Positions 8,264-17,100 of a stretch of DNA of 59,734 nt are shown here, piece by piece; within the stretch, counting starts at the first letter, position 1, and each line of letters starts with the position of its first letter. Source of the DNA: a virus; IMG/VR virus record IMGVR_UViG_3300032676_000325, positions 1 to 59,734 of that record; one strand, given 5' to 3'. The position numbers and the translations under genes are program-made. The notes beneath the pieces are model-generated. The model searched no databases. It saw nothing but the letters and a program-made list of their open reading frames with translations, and had not been told where the DNA came from.

Positions 8264-8940
8264 GTTAGTCCTTTAAACACATACAAAGTTAGTCCGCCGT
8301 TTCTAGCGTTAAATAAGTTGGCTAAATTAACTAATTTATTGTTGATACTTGGGGTTACTTCTAGTAATTCGTAGTCGTTAAACATATTAAGAACTTCTCG
8401 ATGTGTAAGGGCTATTTCGCATGGATTGGCTGTTTGGTCTAATTCTAATCGTTTATTATTATAACTAATAGATAATAAATTTTTAATACAATTGCCCCAA
8501 TTATTGTATACTCCTATAATGACTATACCATTAGGTTTTAATAACTGTTTAATTTTATCTACAGCATCTATATAATTGGATACGTGAGTGATAAAACTTT
8601 GGGCAATTATAATATCAAATTTGGTCGTAGTAGAGTAATCAAAGAAATTTTGCTTGACAAACTTTGCATTAAGCACACTATGTTGTTTGGCAAAATCACT
8701 GGCATAATCGGCACCTGTACTAAAATCTAACCCTTGAAATTCACCACTGGCATACCTTAATGCAAATAAATTAGTAAGCAACCCAGTACCGCACCCTACA
8801 TCTAATACCTTTTGTTTGTGATCTATATAGTGATTAATGACTTTAACATAGGGATTAATAGTTACATCGTAGTTAGATAACTGATCAAATGTGTATGGAC
8901 CGGGAAATGGATTTTTATTGTAGAATTCTTGTACACTCAT
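8260..8940 (-). CDS. Class I SAM-dependent methyltransferase
   Basis: 226 aa, the size of a single Rossmann methyltransferase domain. Motif I is VLDVGCGTGLLTNLF near residues 45-59, followed by FQGLDFS (acidic end of strand 2, near 74-80), KFDIIIAQSFITHV (motif IV, near 107-120) and IKQLLKPNGIVIIGVY (motif VI, near 129-144). It resembles ubiE/small-molecule methyltransferases more than DNA methylases: there is no DPPY or NPPY motif. The substrate is unknown. It is coupled by ATGA overlaps to the gene after it and to the 30-aa ORF before it. Confidence 0.85.
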   Translation of the reverse strand: MSVQEFYNKNPFPGPYTFDQLSNYDVTINPYVKVINHYIDHKQKVLDVGCGTGLLTNLFALRYASGEFQGLDFSTGADYASDFAKQHSVLNAKFVKQNFFDYSTTTKFDIIIAQSFITHVSNYIDAVDKIKQLLKPNGIVIIGVYNNWGNCIKNLLSISYNNKRLELDQTANPCEIALTHREVLNMFNDYELLEVTPSINNKLVNLANLFNARNGGLTLYVFKGLT

Positions 8941-9029
8941 TTATAGATATAAGGATCTTCTTCCTTGAGTTCTCTACGTTTTTTAAGTGTAGTAAAAAAT
9001 AATTTAATTCGTAAGATTAAGTTTTTCAT
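8937..9029 (-). CDS. Very small basic protein (30 aa)
   Basis: ATG at 9027-9029, TGA at 8937-8939 overlapping the methyltransferase start as ATGA. The peptide begins MKNLILRIKLFF, continues TTLKKRRELKEED and ends PYIYK, so it has a short hydrophobic N-terminal stretch, a basic patch and an acidic-aromatic tail. It fills an otherwise empty 63-bp gap and overlaps the SGNH gene end by 26 bp. It could be a membrane-anchored micropeptide. Evidence is position and coupling only. Confidence 0.5.
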   Translation of the reverse strand: MKNLILRIKLFFTTLKKRRELKEEDPYIYK

Positions 9030-9612
9030 TAATTAATTCTTCAACTTTATTAAACATAAGTTGATTTCCTTTAGGGGTTAAGTGATTTATGTCACCTCTA
9101 TTCTTAACAAATATACGATTAATGTCGTAGTAGTCGGACAATACATTATATAACTGTTTCTTATTAACATTGATCAAATGTATTTGATTTAACTCGTAAT
9201 TATCTAATATTGATAAAATTTCTTTACAAATCAAATTACTGATATCATGATAATAGTCGAGTTCAAAATAGCGTTCAAAGAAATCAACTGCCAACTGACA
9301 ATCAGAATCATCTTTATGTGCTAATAGATCAGTATATATTAAATCGCTGTCTTTATGTAATACATTATTGGCATGTATGGGATGCAATTTACAATGTATT
9401 CTATTGGGACTTGCATGACTAACTAACACTGTATCAAATTTAGATAAATCAATTGATTTAATCTGTTGTAAGATTTTGTATTCACTTACTGCAGCCTGTG
9501 CTATATTAGTAACATCATACTTATCTGCCAGCAAGTTAGGCCATCCCTTTTTGTCAGGATACTTAACTTGCCAGTTAGCAGCAAAACTATCGCCACAGAT
9601 TAATATCTTCAC
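9004..9612 (-). CDS. SGNH/GDSL-type hydrolase-like protein
   Basis: 202 aa with a GTG start at 9610-9612. Block I is ICGDSFA (residues 5-11) with the nucleophile Ser in GDS; block V is DINHLTPKG near 174-182 with the Asp-x-x-His pair. A middle VLVSHASPNR (residues 63-72) fits the Asn block. SGNH enzymes de-esterify lipids or carbohydrates, for instance O-acetyl groups on polysaccharide; which one applies here is unknown. It starts 3 bp after the DsbA-like stop, with no clear Shine-Dalgarno, so coupling is likely. A role in surface sugar modification would fit the acyltransferases elsewhere in the window. Confidence 0.75.
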   Translation of the reverse strand: MKILICGDSFAANWQVKYPDKKGWPNLLADKYDVTNIAQAAVSEYKILQQIKSIDLSKFDTVLVSHASPNRIHCKLHPIHANNVLHKDSDLIYTDLLAHKDDSDCQLAVDFFERYFELDYYHDISNLICKEILSILDNYELNQIHLINVNKKQLYNVLSDYYDINRIFVKNRGDINHLTPKGNQLMFNKVEELINEKLNLTN

Positions 9613-9615
9613 AAT

Positions 9616-9876
9616 TTATAATGTGCGACCAACAGTTTCCAAGATGTCTGTAAGTTCTTCGTGATCAGCATTAGTATCTGTAAATTTACTTTTTTGTGCG
9701 ATCTTAATAGCTTTTTTTAGGATAGCTGGTTTAATTTCTAATTCTTCTGCTACTGCTTTGATTGTATCGCTTAGACCTGCATTTAAATCTTCAACTTCTT
9801 GCATTACTTGAATGCCTTCGTTTACTAACTGTGTCAATTTGGCCTTTTGCTCGCTTGAAAACATACGTGATGCCAT
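9616..9876 (-). CDS. dsbA: DsbA-like double-stranded DNA-binding protein
   Basis: 86 aa (T4 DsbA is 89), all helical and charged. Its layout matches the family: an N-terminal helix pair (EQKAKLTQLVNEGIQ, EVEDLNAGLSDTI), a central VAEELEIKPAILKKAIKIAQK and a C-terminal ELTDILETVGR. In T4, DsbA binds dsDNA near late promoters and helps late transcription. The start at 9876 has an AAGGAATCA Shine-Dalgarno. It is divergent from the 9952 desaturase. Identity to T4 is limited, so this is a family-level call. Confidence 0.65.
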   Translation of the reverse strand: MASRMFSSEQKAKLTQLVNEGIQVMQEVEDLNAGLSDTIKAVAEELEIKPAILKKAIKIAQKSKFTDTNADHEELTDILETVGRTL

Positions 9877-9903
9877 GTGTTGATTCCTTATTAAAAAATA
9901 TAG

Positions 9904-9930
9904 TTTATACTAATTAATTATCCATGTCAA
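9904..9930 (-). promoter_or_regulatory. Possible sigma70-type promoter for the DsbA-like gene
   Basis: The minus strand has a perfect -35 TTGACA at 9925-9930 and TATAAA at 9904-9909. The spacer is only 15 bases, shorter than the usual 16-18, so strength is uncertain. Confidence 0.4.
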
Positions 9931-9938
9931 CAGCTATC

Positions 9939-9946
9939 TATAAATA
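9939..9946 (+). promoter_or_regulatory. Perfect T4 late promoter octamer, 5 bases from ATG
   Basis: The plus strand reads TATAAATA, TTTTT, ATG. With T4 spacing the transcription start would be the A of the desaturase ATG at 9952, predicting a leaderless mRNA. No Shine-Dalgarno is present. Confidence 0.6.
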
Positions 9947-9951
9947 TTTTT

Positions 9952-10689
9952 ATGTTTACATGGCCATATTTTCTCATTACATTTTTAATAGTATATCATC
10001 TAGCTAACAATATATTTTCTATATATGTGCATAGGTCAGTGGGCCATAATCATTTTGTTATAAATTATTATTTAGAACATTTTTTTAGATTTTGGCTATG
10101 GTTTACCTTAGCCTTTGGCAGTTATTATCGTTGGAAGGAACAATATGCAGGACAGCATAGGAAACATCATAGATATCCCGATACACCTTTAGATCCACAT
10201 AGCCCGCATCATTATACAATTAGACAATTGCTTGACTATAGCCATAACGATCCTACTAGGGCTAATTTTGTCACAGACGATGAAATTAAATTATATGCCC
10301 CGGGTGTAATGCCTGTTGATGATTGGATGCAACAACACATATACAGCCAATACCCCAAGGGTGGCATCTTATTAAATTGGATTCTACAAACTATTCTATT
10401 TGGTGCTACGGGATTTATTGCTGGAGCCTGCATATACTTCTTTATTAAAGATTATACAATCTTAGCAGGTAACTATAGTCTACATGTAATTGGATTTAGA
10501 CCAAAAGGAACCAAAGATAAATCTGTAAATTTATCCCCTATAGGAGTTATTATGGGTGGAGAAAGCCTTCATGCCAATCATCATAATGATGTCAGCAAAC
10601 CTTACTTTCATAGAAATTGGTGGGAAATTGATACCGGTTGGATTTATTGCAGATTGTTTATATTGCTTGGATTAATGCAGTTAAAGTAA
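9952..10689 (+). CDS. Membrane fatty acid desaturase-like protein
   Basis: 245 aa integral membrane protein with the three histidine clusters of the membrane desaturase family: HRSVGH at 27-32, HRKHH at 69-73 and HANHH at 207-211. These should bind the di-iron centre that inserts a double bond into an acyl chain. Hydrophobic segments lie at about 5-25, 45-58 and 142-170. The spacing between the second and third boxes fits acyl-CoA/acyl-lipid desaturases, although the protein is shorter than cellular enzymes. It is a lone plus-strand gene preceded by a perfect late octamer and no ribosome site. Electron donor proteins are not seen nearby, so it would depend on the host. Confidence 0.85.
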   Translation: MFTWPYFLITFLIVYHLANNIFSIYVHRSVGHNHFVINYYLEHFFRFWLWFTLAFGSYYRWKEQYAGQHRKHHRYPDTPLDPHSPHHYTIRQLLDYSHNDPTRANFVTDDEIKLYAPGVMPVDDWMQQHIYSQYPKGGILLNWILQTILFGATGFIAGACIYFFIKDYTILAGNYSLHVIGFRPKGTKDKSVNLSPIGVIMGGESLHANHHNDVSKPYFHRNWWEIDTGWIYCRLFILLGLMQLK

Positions 10690-10737
10690 TGCTTGAATAA
10701 TGTCGTCTAGGGGAGTAGTAGTCCATCTAAAATTAAT
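10681..10737 (-). pseudogene. Leftover 3' end of a second 2OG oxygenase copy
   Basis: Directly after the oxygenase stop, in another frame and ending with TAA at 10681-10683, the minus strand encodes INFRWTTTPLDDIIQALL. The last residues of the oxygenase read IQFRWTNTSMLDVARALWLN, so the two are clearly related. There is no start for this fragment. It looks like the tail of an earlier gene copy left behind when the present gene was swapped in or duplicated. Confidence 0.65.
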
Positions 10738-11407
10738 TTAACCATAATGCTCGTGCTACATCTAACATTGAAGTATTAGTCCACCTAAACTGAATAGTTA
10801 CTCTATAATCATCTCTACGTCCGGCTGGGCGTTCAACGCTGTGTATTTCATTGATATTGTAAAGCCAAGTTTCACCTTTAGCTGGGCGTGCTATGGCTAC
10901 ACACTCGACTTTGTCTATGTCTGGAATAGACTTAGCAGGTAATTTGTGTGGTTCTCTTACAGCCCACCAACAGGTAGATTCATCAGCTGTGGTTACTGGA
11001 CAAATAAGTGTAACATCACGGTTGACATCGGAATGTGGTGCAAGATAATCGCCATTGGTCATGACCTGCATTCTAACATAAGGTGGTTTAGGCATGTTAC
11101 GAATTGATTCCGGTAACCGATTAAATATTTCTCTATCTAGATCGTCGGGCAATTGATATACACGTAATTCAATTGGCTTTTGGCCTGCATAATAGTCTAA
11201 TATTTTTTGTCTGTATTGATCAAATATTACTTGTTCTTCGGAACTTTCGATACTTTCTAAATAACGATTGTTTATCTTAGAATCACTTTTTTCGAGATAT
11301 TCACCGTTTAATATAAGTTTATCGTGATCAATTGTTAGCAGTTGATTAATTTGTTGTTCGATACTAGGTGTTAATAGGTCTATATCGGTTTGTAGAAAAT
11401 ATTTCAT
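10733..11407 (-). CDS. Putative 2OG-Fe(II) oxygenase (aspartyl/asparaginyl beta-hydroxylase type)
   Basis: 224 aa. The iron triad is visible: HSD (H125, D127) in YLAPHSDVNRD and H189 in NEIHSVERPAGRRDD, with R203 in YRVTIQFRW as the likely 2-oxoglutarate ligand. The PPYVRMQV strand before the HxD and the ETWLYN strand before the distal His fit the double-stranded beta-helix fold. Such enzymes hydroxylate protein side chains or small molecules. It is transcribed from a CTAAATA-type octamer at 11429-11436 with a GAGAAT ribosome site. A related 3' fragment follows it. The target is unknown. Confidence 0.75.
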   Translation of the reverse strand: MKYFLQTDIDLLTPSIEQQINQLLTIDHDKLILNGEYLEKSDSKINNRYLESIESSEEQVIFDQYRQKILDYYAGQKPIELRVYQLPDDLDREIFNRLPESIRNMPKPPYVRMQVMTNGDYLAPHSDVNRDVTLICPVTTADESTCWWAVREPHKLPAKSIPDIDKVECVAIARPAKGETWLYNINEIHSVERPAGRRDDYRVTIQFRWTNTSMLDVARALWLN

Positions 11408-11428
11408 TGAAATTCTCGTATATAAAAA

Positions 11429-11436
11429 TATTTAGT
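11429..11436 (-). promoter_or_regulatory. T4-type late octamer for the 2OG oxygenase
   Basis: The minus strand reads ACTAAATA, followed about 21 bases later by ATG 11407. It sits in a divergent intergenic region with a matching octamer on the plus strand. Confidence 0.45.
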
Positions 11437-11452
11437 ATGGATACCCTAAGCT

Positions 11453-11460
11453 CATAAATA
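11453..11460 (+). promoter_or_regulatory. T4-type late octamer for the acyltransferase gene
   Basis: The plus strand reads CATAAATA. The predicted start near 11466 leaves a short leader with AGGGG before the TTG start at 11483. Confidence 0.5.
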
Positions 11461-11482
11461 TTCAAAACAGGGGCATTGCATA

Positions 11483-12172
11483 TTGATTATTGGCTACAAC
11501 TATTCATTAATCGAAACTGATATTAAACTTATTGGTTATAAAGATTCCACTTATGTAGCCGATACTAAGTATCAGATACTATCTGACTCGCAAATTCGTT
11601 CAGTTAAAAGTTTTGATATAATTGAACCTGCTGAATTCTACAAAACTGATCTAAGTAATTTTAAAAATACAGCATTTATTGTTTGTGTATTTAAGGACTT
11701 AACTGAAAGAAAACAAATAGTTGAGTATATAAAAACACACAATCTAAAGAAATTTAGTTTTATTCATGATTCATCTAGTTTAAATATCAAAGAAATTACA
11801 ATTAGACCGGGTTCAATTGTTATGCAGTATTGCATCCTGGCACACCGAGCAGAAATAGGCGAAGATTGTTTAATTGCACCATATAGTTTGATCAGTCACA
11901 ATGTAAAATTAGGCAACAATGTAAACATCTGTCCTGCTACTGTAATCAATGGCAGTACTATTATAGGTGATTGGTGTTATGTAGGATCGAGAAGTACATT
12001 CAAAGATGGAGTATCTGTGACAGCTAATACATATTTGGGTATGGTATCTACAGTTAATAAAACCCTAGAAGAACCTGGTACATATATGGGTAATCCTGTT
12101 AGACGATTAAACGATCAAACAGTGTTTGAACATTTTAATTTTAATTCTGCAGCACCTTCTGCCCAGGCTTGA
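11483..12172 (+). CDS. PglD/NeuD-like left-handed beta-helix acyltransferase
   Basis: 229 aa, started at TTG 11483 with AGGGG nine bases upstream. The C-terminal half carries hexapeptide repeats (IAPYSLISHNVKLGNN, NICPATVINGSTIIGDW, YVGSRSTFKDGVSV) and ends in MGNPVRRL, the usual end of LbH acetyltransferases. The N-terminal 90 residues form a small alpha/beta domain as in PglD/NeuD. Family members acetylate amino-sugars or sialic acid-like sugars. The 3' end overlaps the convergent 405-aa gene by 58 bp. It may modify a surface sugar together with the glycosyltransferase-like neighbour. Confidence 0.8.
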   Translation: MIIGYNYSLIETDIKLIGYKDSTYVADTKYQILSDSQIRSVKSFDIIEPAEFYKTDLSNFKNTAFIVCVFKDLTERKQIVEYIKTHNLKKFSFIHDSSSLNIKEITIRPGSIVMQYCILAHRAEIGEDCLIAPYSLISHNVKLGNNVNICPATVINGSTIIGDWCYVGSRSTFKDGVSVTANTYLGMVSTVNKTLEEPGTYMGNPVRRLNDQTVFEHFNFNSAAPSAQA

Positions 12173-13332
12173 TTTATTATGTCTGTGACCAATGTTTTAA
12201 AATCATTTTTAAAAAAATTGTAATTATTTATAAACCTACTTTTATTTTCCTTCCATAATTTCTTAACTACCTCCGTGTCTTTTAGTAGCGATAGATTTAA
12301 TTCTATTGCCTGAGACAATCGAAGTGCTGGATCAACGATATTATCGTAACTGTGATCAACAATATCATCAAACATGTCAAATCCCTGTTGGCGTAAATGA
12401 TTAACCGTGCCTAGTGTAGAAATAAAAATAGGAAAATTGGCACCTAGTATATTATTAACATATTTGTCATTGGTAAAGGCACTTGGTTCAAAATAGGTAG
12501 TATCAGTAATAATCTCTATAAATGTTTTCTGATATGTCTTAGAGAGTGCATTGTAATTTTTATTTAATGTAGGATTAAACGCTATCTCAGTTAATGTATC
12601 TTTAGAGATTTTTGAAAATCCTGAGAGTAATATGTTTTTAATAGGATCATGCACGGTATCGAAACACCAATCTAAAAAACAATCAATTGAGGTATTCTCA
12701 TAAGATCTTAATGTAATATAACCGTACGGGTCTAGTCCTTTGCCTAATAGGTAGCTGACTACAGCAGGTCGATGCGGCCTATTAACATTGTTTAGGCAGA
12801 TAAAAGTTTTATCTGAATTAAAATCTTTATTAGGTTCAATTATACAATCTTTAAAATGTATACTTGATCGTAATAAATTTCCAGATTTAGTACACTTGAT
12901 AATTAGATTGCTGGGTATATTGCACTGTGTAGTTTCTCTGTCAAGATAATCCACAACACTATAAAACAAGATATTTTTATTAGGATTGTTGTTAGCAGCA
13001 TTTATTAAATTTAATATGGTATCACTAATTAGAAACGGAAAAGAATAATTATTATTTTCATATTTTACATATCGGAGAAGATCAGAATGATGCAGATGAT
13101 CTGAATGATAAATTACAATATTCTTTTCGGAAAATTTATGTATATTTTCTGCTATAGTATGATCAGATAATTCTGTGAATACAAGTCGATAATCTGTAAT
13201 TCCATTTACATCTAGTTGATCAGTGATACCATTGCATAAATTGTCAAATAACTCTCGAATTCCAGATTCCCACTGTGGGAGATAGTTAATAGACAATGGA
13301 CCAGTACGGCCCCATATTAAAGCATTATTCAT
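12115..13332 (-). CDS. Putative glycosyltransferase-like protein
   Basis: 405 aa. The middle has FICLNNVNRPHRPAVVSYLL (near residues 177-196) and the C-terminal part has EPSAFTNDKYVNNIL, FPIFISTLGTVNHLRQQGFDMF and DDIVDHSYDNIVDPALR. This order (LNxxxRPHR, then a T-D-K-like helix, PF.I....LR..GF..F and ID.SYD.I.D...R) is the pattern of a group of viral and bacterial glycosyltransferase-like proteins distantly related to GT10/exostosin. Substrates are unknown. It is convergent with the acyltransferase, which suggests a sugar-modification pair. Confidence in the exact family is moderate. Confidence 0.55.
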   Translation of the reverse strand: MNNALIWGRTGPLSINYLPQWESGIRELFDNLCNGITDQLDVNGITDYRLVFTELSDHTIAENIHKFSEKNIVIYHSDHLHHSDLLRYVKYENNNYSFPFLISDTILNLINAANNNPNKNILFYSVVDYLDRETTQCNIPSNLIIKCTKSGNLLRSSIHFKDCIIEPNKDFNSDKTFICLNNVNRPHRPAVVSYLLGKGLDPYGYITLRSYENTSIDCFLDWCFDTVHDPIKNILLSGFSKISKDTLTEIAFNPTLNKNYNALSKTYQKTFIEIITDTTYFEPSAFTNDKYVNNILGANFPIFISTLGTVNHLRQQGFDMFDDIVDHSYDNIVDPALRLSQAIELNLSLLKDTEVVKKLWKENKSRFINNYNFFKNDFKTLVTDIINQAWAEGAAELKLKCSNTV

Positions 13333-13343
13333 GCAATTACTTA

Positions 13344-13763
13344 TTAGGTAATTCTACACTTACGTAGTATTTTGGTAGCTGTTTCAAATTGTATTGCTAG
13401 ATTGTCAAATAAGTCTTCTGACGGACGAGCCATAAATGCACGAGTTAGATAAGCATTTTGACCTAGATCACTATAGTAATTACAACTAGGCCAACGGCGT
13501 TTACCCCATTCCATACTATTAATTAATAAACACTCGTCACCTACTGCTTTTAACACTTCTTTACGTTGGAGTGCAGGTAAGGTAACACTGGCTAATAGTT
13601 TGATACCTAAGGGTTCTGTATTGATCGTTGGTTTGTCTAGATAGTGTGCAAAAAGATGTACTAGATATGCTTCTACGGTATGTTCTAATTCAATAGTTAA
13701 TGCTTGCTCTGCTTCTTTAATAAGCTCGTAAGATTCTTTAACGTAGACTTCCCAATTGGTCAT
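13344..13763 (-). CDS. Conserved hypothetical helical protein
   Basis: 139 aa, mostly helical. Conserved-looking motifs are VEAYLVHLFAHYLDKP, KAVGDECLLIN, CNYYSDLGQNAYLTRA and EDLFDNLAIQFETATKILR. The order (LVHLFA, then GDxxLxI, then YY..LGQ.AY, then LF..LA..F) recalls an uncharacterised family of bacterial proteins of about 200 aa. No active site is evident. Its start abuts the metalloprotease stop (TAAATG), so the pair is co-translated. Function unknown. Confidence 0.65.
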   Translation of the reverse strand: MTNWEVYVKESYELIKEAEQALTIELEHTVEAYLVHLFAHYLDKPTINTEPLGIKLLASVTLPALQRKEVLKAVGDECLLINSMEWGKRRWPSCNYYSDLGQNAYLTRAFMARPSEDLFDNLAIQFETATKILRKCRIT

Positions 13764-14177
13764 TTATGGTAGTACCACCGGAGGTGCTTTAAGGTATTCA
13801 GGATAGGCCTTGTCAAAATCACGCATGATGATACCAGCTACTTCATGTGCTTCATTTTCGATTGGGCTACCTGTGTGCCAACTGGTTGAATCTAATCGAT
13901 GTTCTTCACCTTGTACATAGTGTGTCATTTCGTGCGCTAAGGTACGTAGAATATCCACCGGTTGGCGATTGGCTACGACTACAGATATAGCTCTTTCTTC
14001 GTTGACAAAACGACCAAATGTTGGAATATTTGCATCTGGTATTGATTTAACTAATTTAATTTTTGGAATGTGATCTAAACCCAAATGCTTAACAGCAATA
14101 GGCAAGAAGTCACGTAGTGCATCAATTAAAGTTAATTGTTTAGATTCTTCCTGTTCAAACATTTCGAATAGGTTCAT
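13764..14177 (-). CDS. Zincin-type metalloprotease (HExxH)
   Basis: 137 aa. The motif TLAHEMTHYVQGEE at residues 79-92 contains HEMTH (H82, E83, H86), and ENEAHEVAG at 108-116 supplies a candidate third ligand, as in gluzincins. It begins MNLFEMFEQEE, which resembles the capsid-targeting-type N-termini of nearby genes. It is joined to the giant amidoligase gene by a TAATG overlap. A peptidase paired with a peptide-bond-forming ligase suggests peptide tag processing, or cell-wall or head-protein processing; this is inference. Confidence 0.75.
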   Translation of the reverse strand: MNLFEMFEQEESKQLTLIDALRDFLPIAVKHLGLDHIPKIKLVKSIPDANIPTFGRFVNEERAISVVVANRQPVDILRTLAHEMTHYVQGEEHRLDSTSWHTGSPIENEAHEVAGIIMRDFDKAYPEYLKAPPVVLP

Positions 14178-17100
14178 TATAGTAATCCTGCCAATTTACG
14201 TAAAAGGTTAATGCTTTCGTTTGTTTGATTTATAGCACGAATATCCAACGCACCAGTAGCTAATCCTAGATCTTGTTCATGTTCACGTGCTTTTCTTACA
14301 GCATAAACAACATCGCCTTGTCTTACGCGACTAACCACTTGACCAGTTGCGGGATTATAAATTTCCCATTCGCTGTGCTCTGGATCAACACCTTGCGGAG
14401 CCTCTTCATCACTCTCACTGCCCATAAGGTCATTGATATCCTCGTCATCATGCGATCGCATATCCTGTGAAATCTGCTCACGCTCGCGACGCATACGTTC
14501 ACGCTCATCAGCATCATCTGCAAAAGTATTAGTTGGTGCGTCATCGTCTGGGTTAATACCGTTAGCACGCAATTGACGTTTAAGTAAAATTCTAATATAA
14601 GCTAATTGTTGATCAGTTAGAGTAAGGTTACGGCCAGCATCTTCACGCGATAGATTTCTTAGCATATTGATAAGATGCATATCTGCGCTATAACTTAGAT
14701 CATTAGCAATGTAATCTTTCCAATGCTGTGGCAATGTGTCAAACACTGGATTTCTAGTAGTATCATCGTTATCTACAGCATCATTATTGCTACGACGGCG
14801 TAGTTCAGTCTCAATAGCTGTCTTGACAAATGCTACTTGATTACTATATAAGCCACTACCGATGCCTCTACCTGCTTCAATATGATCAAGAGCCTGGCGT
14901 AATTCTAAATCATGATGTTCACCTACACGCTCTAGCCATGATCTAGTACCTTCTGGTAAACTGTCAAATAGTTCTCTAGGACCAGTTTCACCAGCATCCT
15001 GTCTGCGACGCAGTTCATCATCAATGGCTCTAATCACAGCATCGCGTTGTTGTTGTGATTCTAAACTGGGATTGTGTTCACCTTGTTCAATTTGACGTCT
15101 AAAGTCAGCAATAACTTCTGTGCGTCTATTAGGTAATGTGTCAACCCAATTACGCCATTGTTGTGGAATAGCATGTACCGCACCACTACCCTGTGTAGCA
15201 GCAATGGCTACTAAGTCATTGGCATCAACATTCAATCCGTGTTCTCTTGCGAACAAGTCCACTGCTGCAAGTTTAGCCTGACGTGGAGTAACAGCATCAA
15301 CATATACAGAACTGCCACTTGCGGAACTAACTCTCCAACGTGTCATTTCATCAGCACTGTCACTACCATCATTGTTTGTTGCCTGTCTATTAGCAATAAT
15401 ATCATCAATTAGGTTAAGCAGATAATTGGTATCGTCGTCAGTTAGGCCAGCACCAGCATACGAACCTGATTGTAGTCTACGCTTAGTTTCACGTAGGTCA
15501 CTATCTAATGCTCGCGGAGCAATATCTCTTGCCCATCGTTGCCATGGAGTTGGCAATGTGTCTGGCATAGGACCCGCTGTGTTACGGGCATTCTGTCGGC
15601 GGCGTAGTTCGTTATCAATTTGTTGGATAATCCAAACATTAGCCGCTTGATCTAAACCATCCCTGCCGTCTTTAATTCGTTGTCTAACTTCGTTTGCTAT
15701 TGCTAAGGTAACATTAGGTAATGTATCTTCAACCCAACTCTTCCATCCTTCAGGTACTGAGTCTGGTATTTGTGTACTGGATTCTTTACGGAACTCAATT
15801 AGTTCATTAATGTAGTCTAATAGATACTGTGTACTCTCATCGTCTAGATAACTAAAATTCCCAGCTTTAAGTTCTTGTTCAATTCTGAACAGTTCATTTG
15901 CGTCTGCTGTTGGTGCTTTATCTTTGATCCAATTTATCCAACCACCAGTCAATGATTCTGGTGCTGGTTTAGTTGGTGATGGACCCGGAGGAGTACGTTC
16001 AAACGGCTCAGCCTTAAGTTTGCTGATACTGTCCTCACGCTTCATGCCTAACTGCTTACCACCTTTGATAATAGCATCTGTAACACTTTGCGCAAAGACC
16101 ATTTGCTTGCCGCCAGTACCGTCTTTGTTCATAACCCAGTACTGTTGTTCTTCACCTTTCTTCTCTTTACGAGCTGTCTGTGCCTGACGCACATTGCTGA
16201 CTAATTCGTCTTTGTTGATCTGCCCCATAGCATAGCGACTGAATAGGGATACTGAATTGTTAGGATCAGTCCAATCACCTTCATTTGGGCTTACTAATTT
16301 ATATAACTTCTTAGCGTATTCTTGTTTGTAAGCATTATCATCTGTGGCAATGCGTAAGGCCTGTGCTAGACGTAGAGCAGTACCAGTTAGTTTAGTTAAG
16401 TCTTGATCTAAATAGTCGCCACCTGGGCCACGGAACTCCACATACTTGTCTTTGGTATTGATACTTGTATACTTTTGTGTAACACCACTGTGTACTAATT
16501 TACTTGCAGCTGCACCAAGATGTTCTTTCATCTTGTTTAATAAGGCTGTGGCATTCTCTGGATTCTGTTGAATCTTTTCTTTAACAATCTTCATAGCACT
16601 CTTACAGTAGCTATTGTAAGTACGACCAAATTCTGATAGTACATGCTCGTCACCGAGGAACAGTGCTAATTTAACATAATCCAATGACTCAATAGTCATG
16701 TTAGGTACACTGATATTCATGTGTAGGCCAGTTGACTTATTAGTATAACAACCTTCTGACTTAGCCCATGCTTGAACTTTTTTCAGCATTTCAATACCAT
16801 CTTTAAGTGGCATTGCTGGACTGATAAACTCTAAACCCGCGTCATCGCTATCAGCATCAATACTACCATCTGGTTCAATAATGAAGTAACCTTGTTCTTG
16901 TTGTTGACTACGACTACCACTGTGGTAGTTGCTATAACCTCGTGCTGGGAATCCTGTGCCGTCTGTGAATGCTTCTGCTACTTGATCTACGTCAGCACTA
17001 CCTTCATCACGGTAGTTAGCATCATACATGTGTGGCCAATCTAAGTCCCAATAGCGATGTGCGTCCTGCATGTCATCAACACCAATTGACTCTAACCAAT

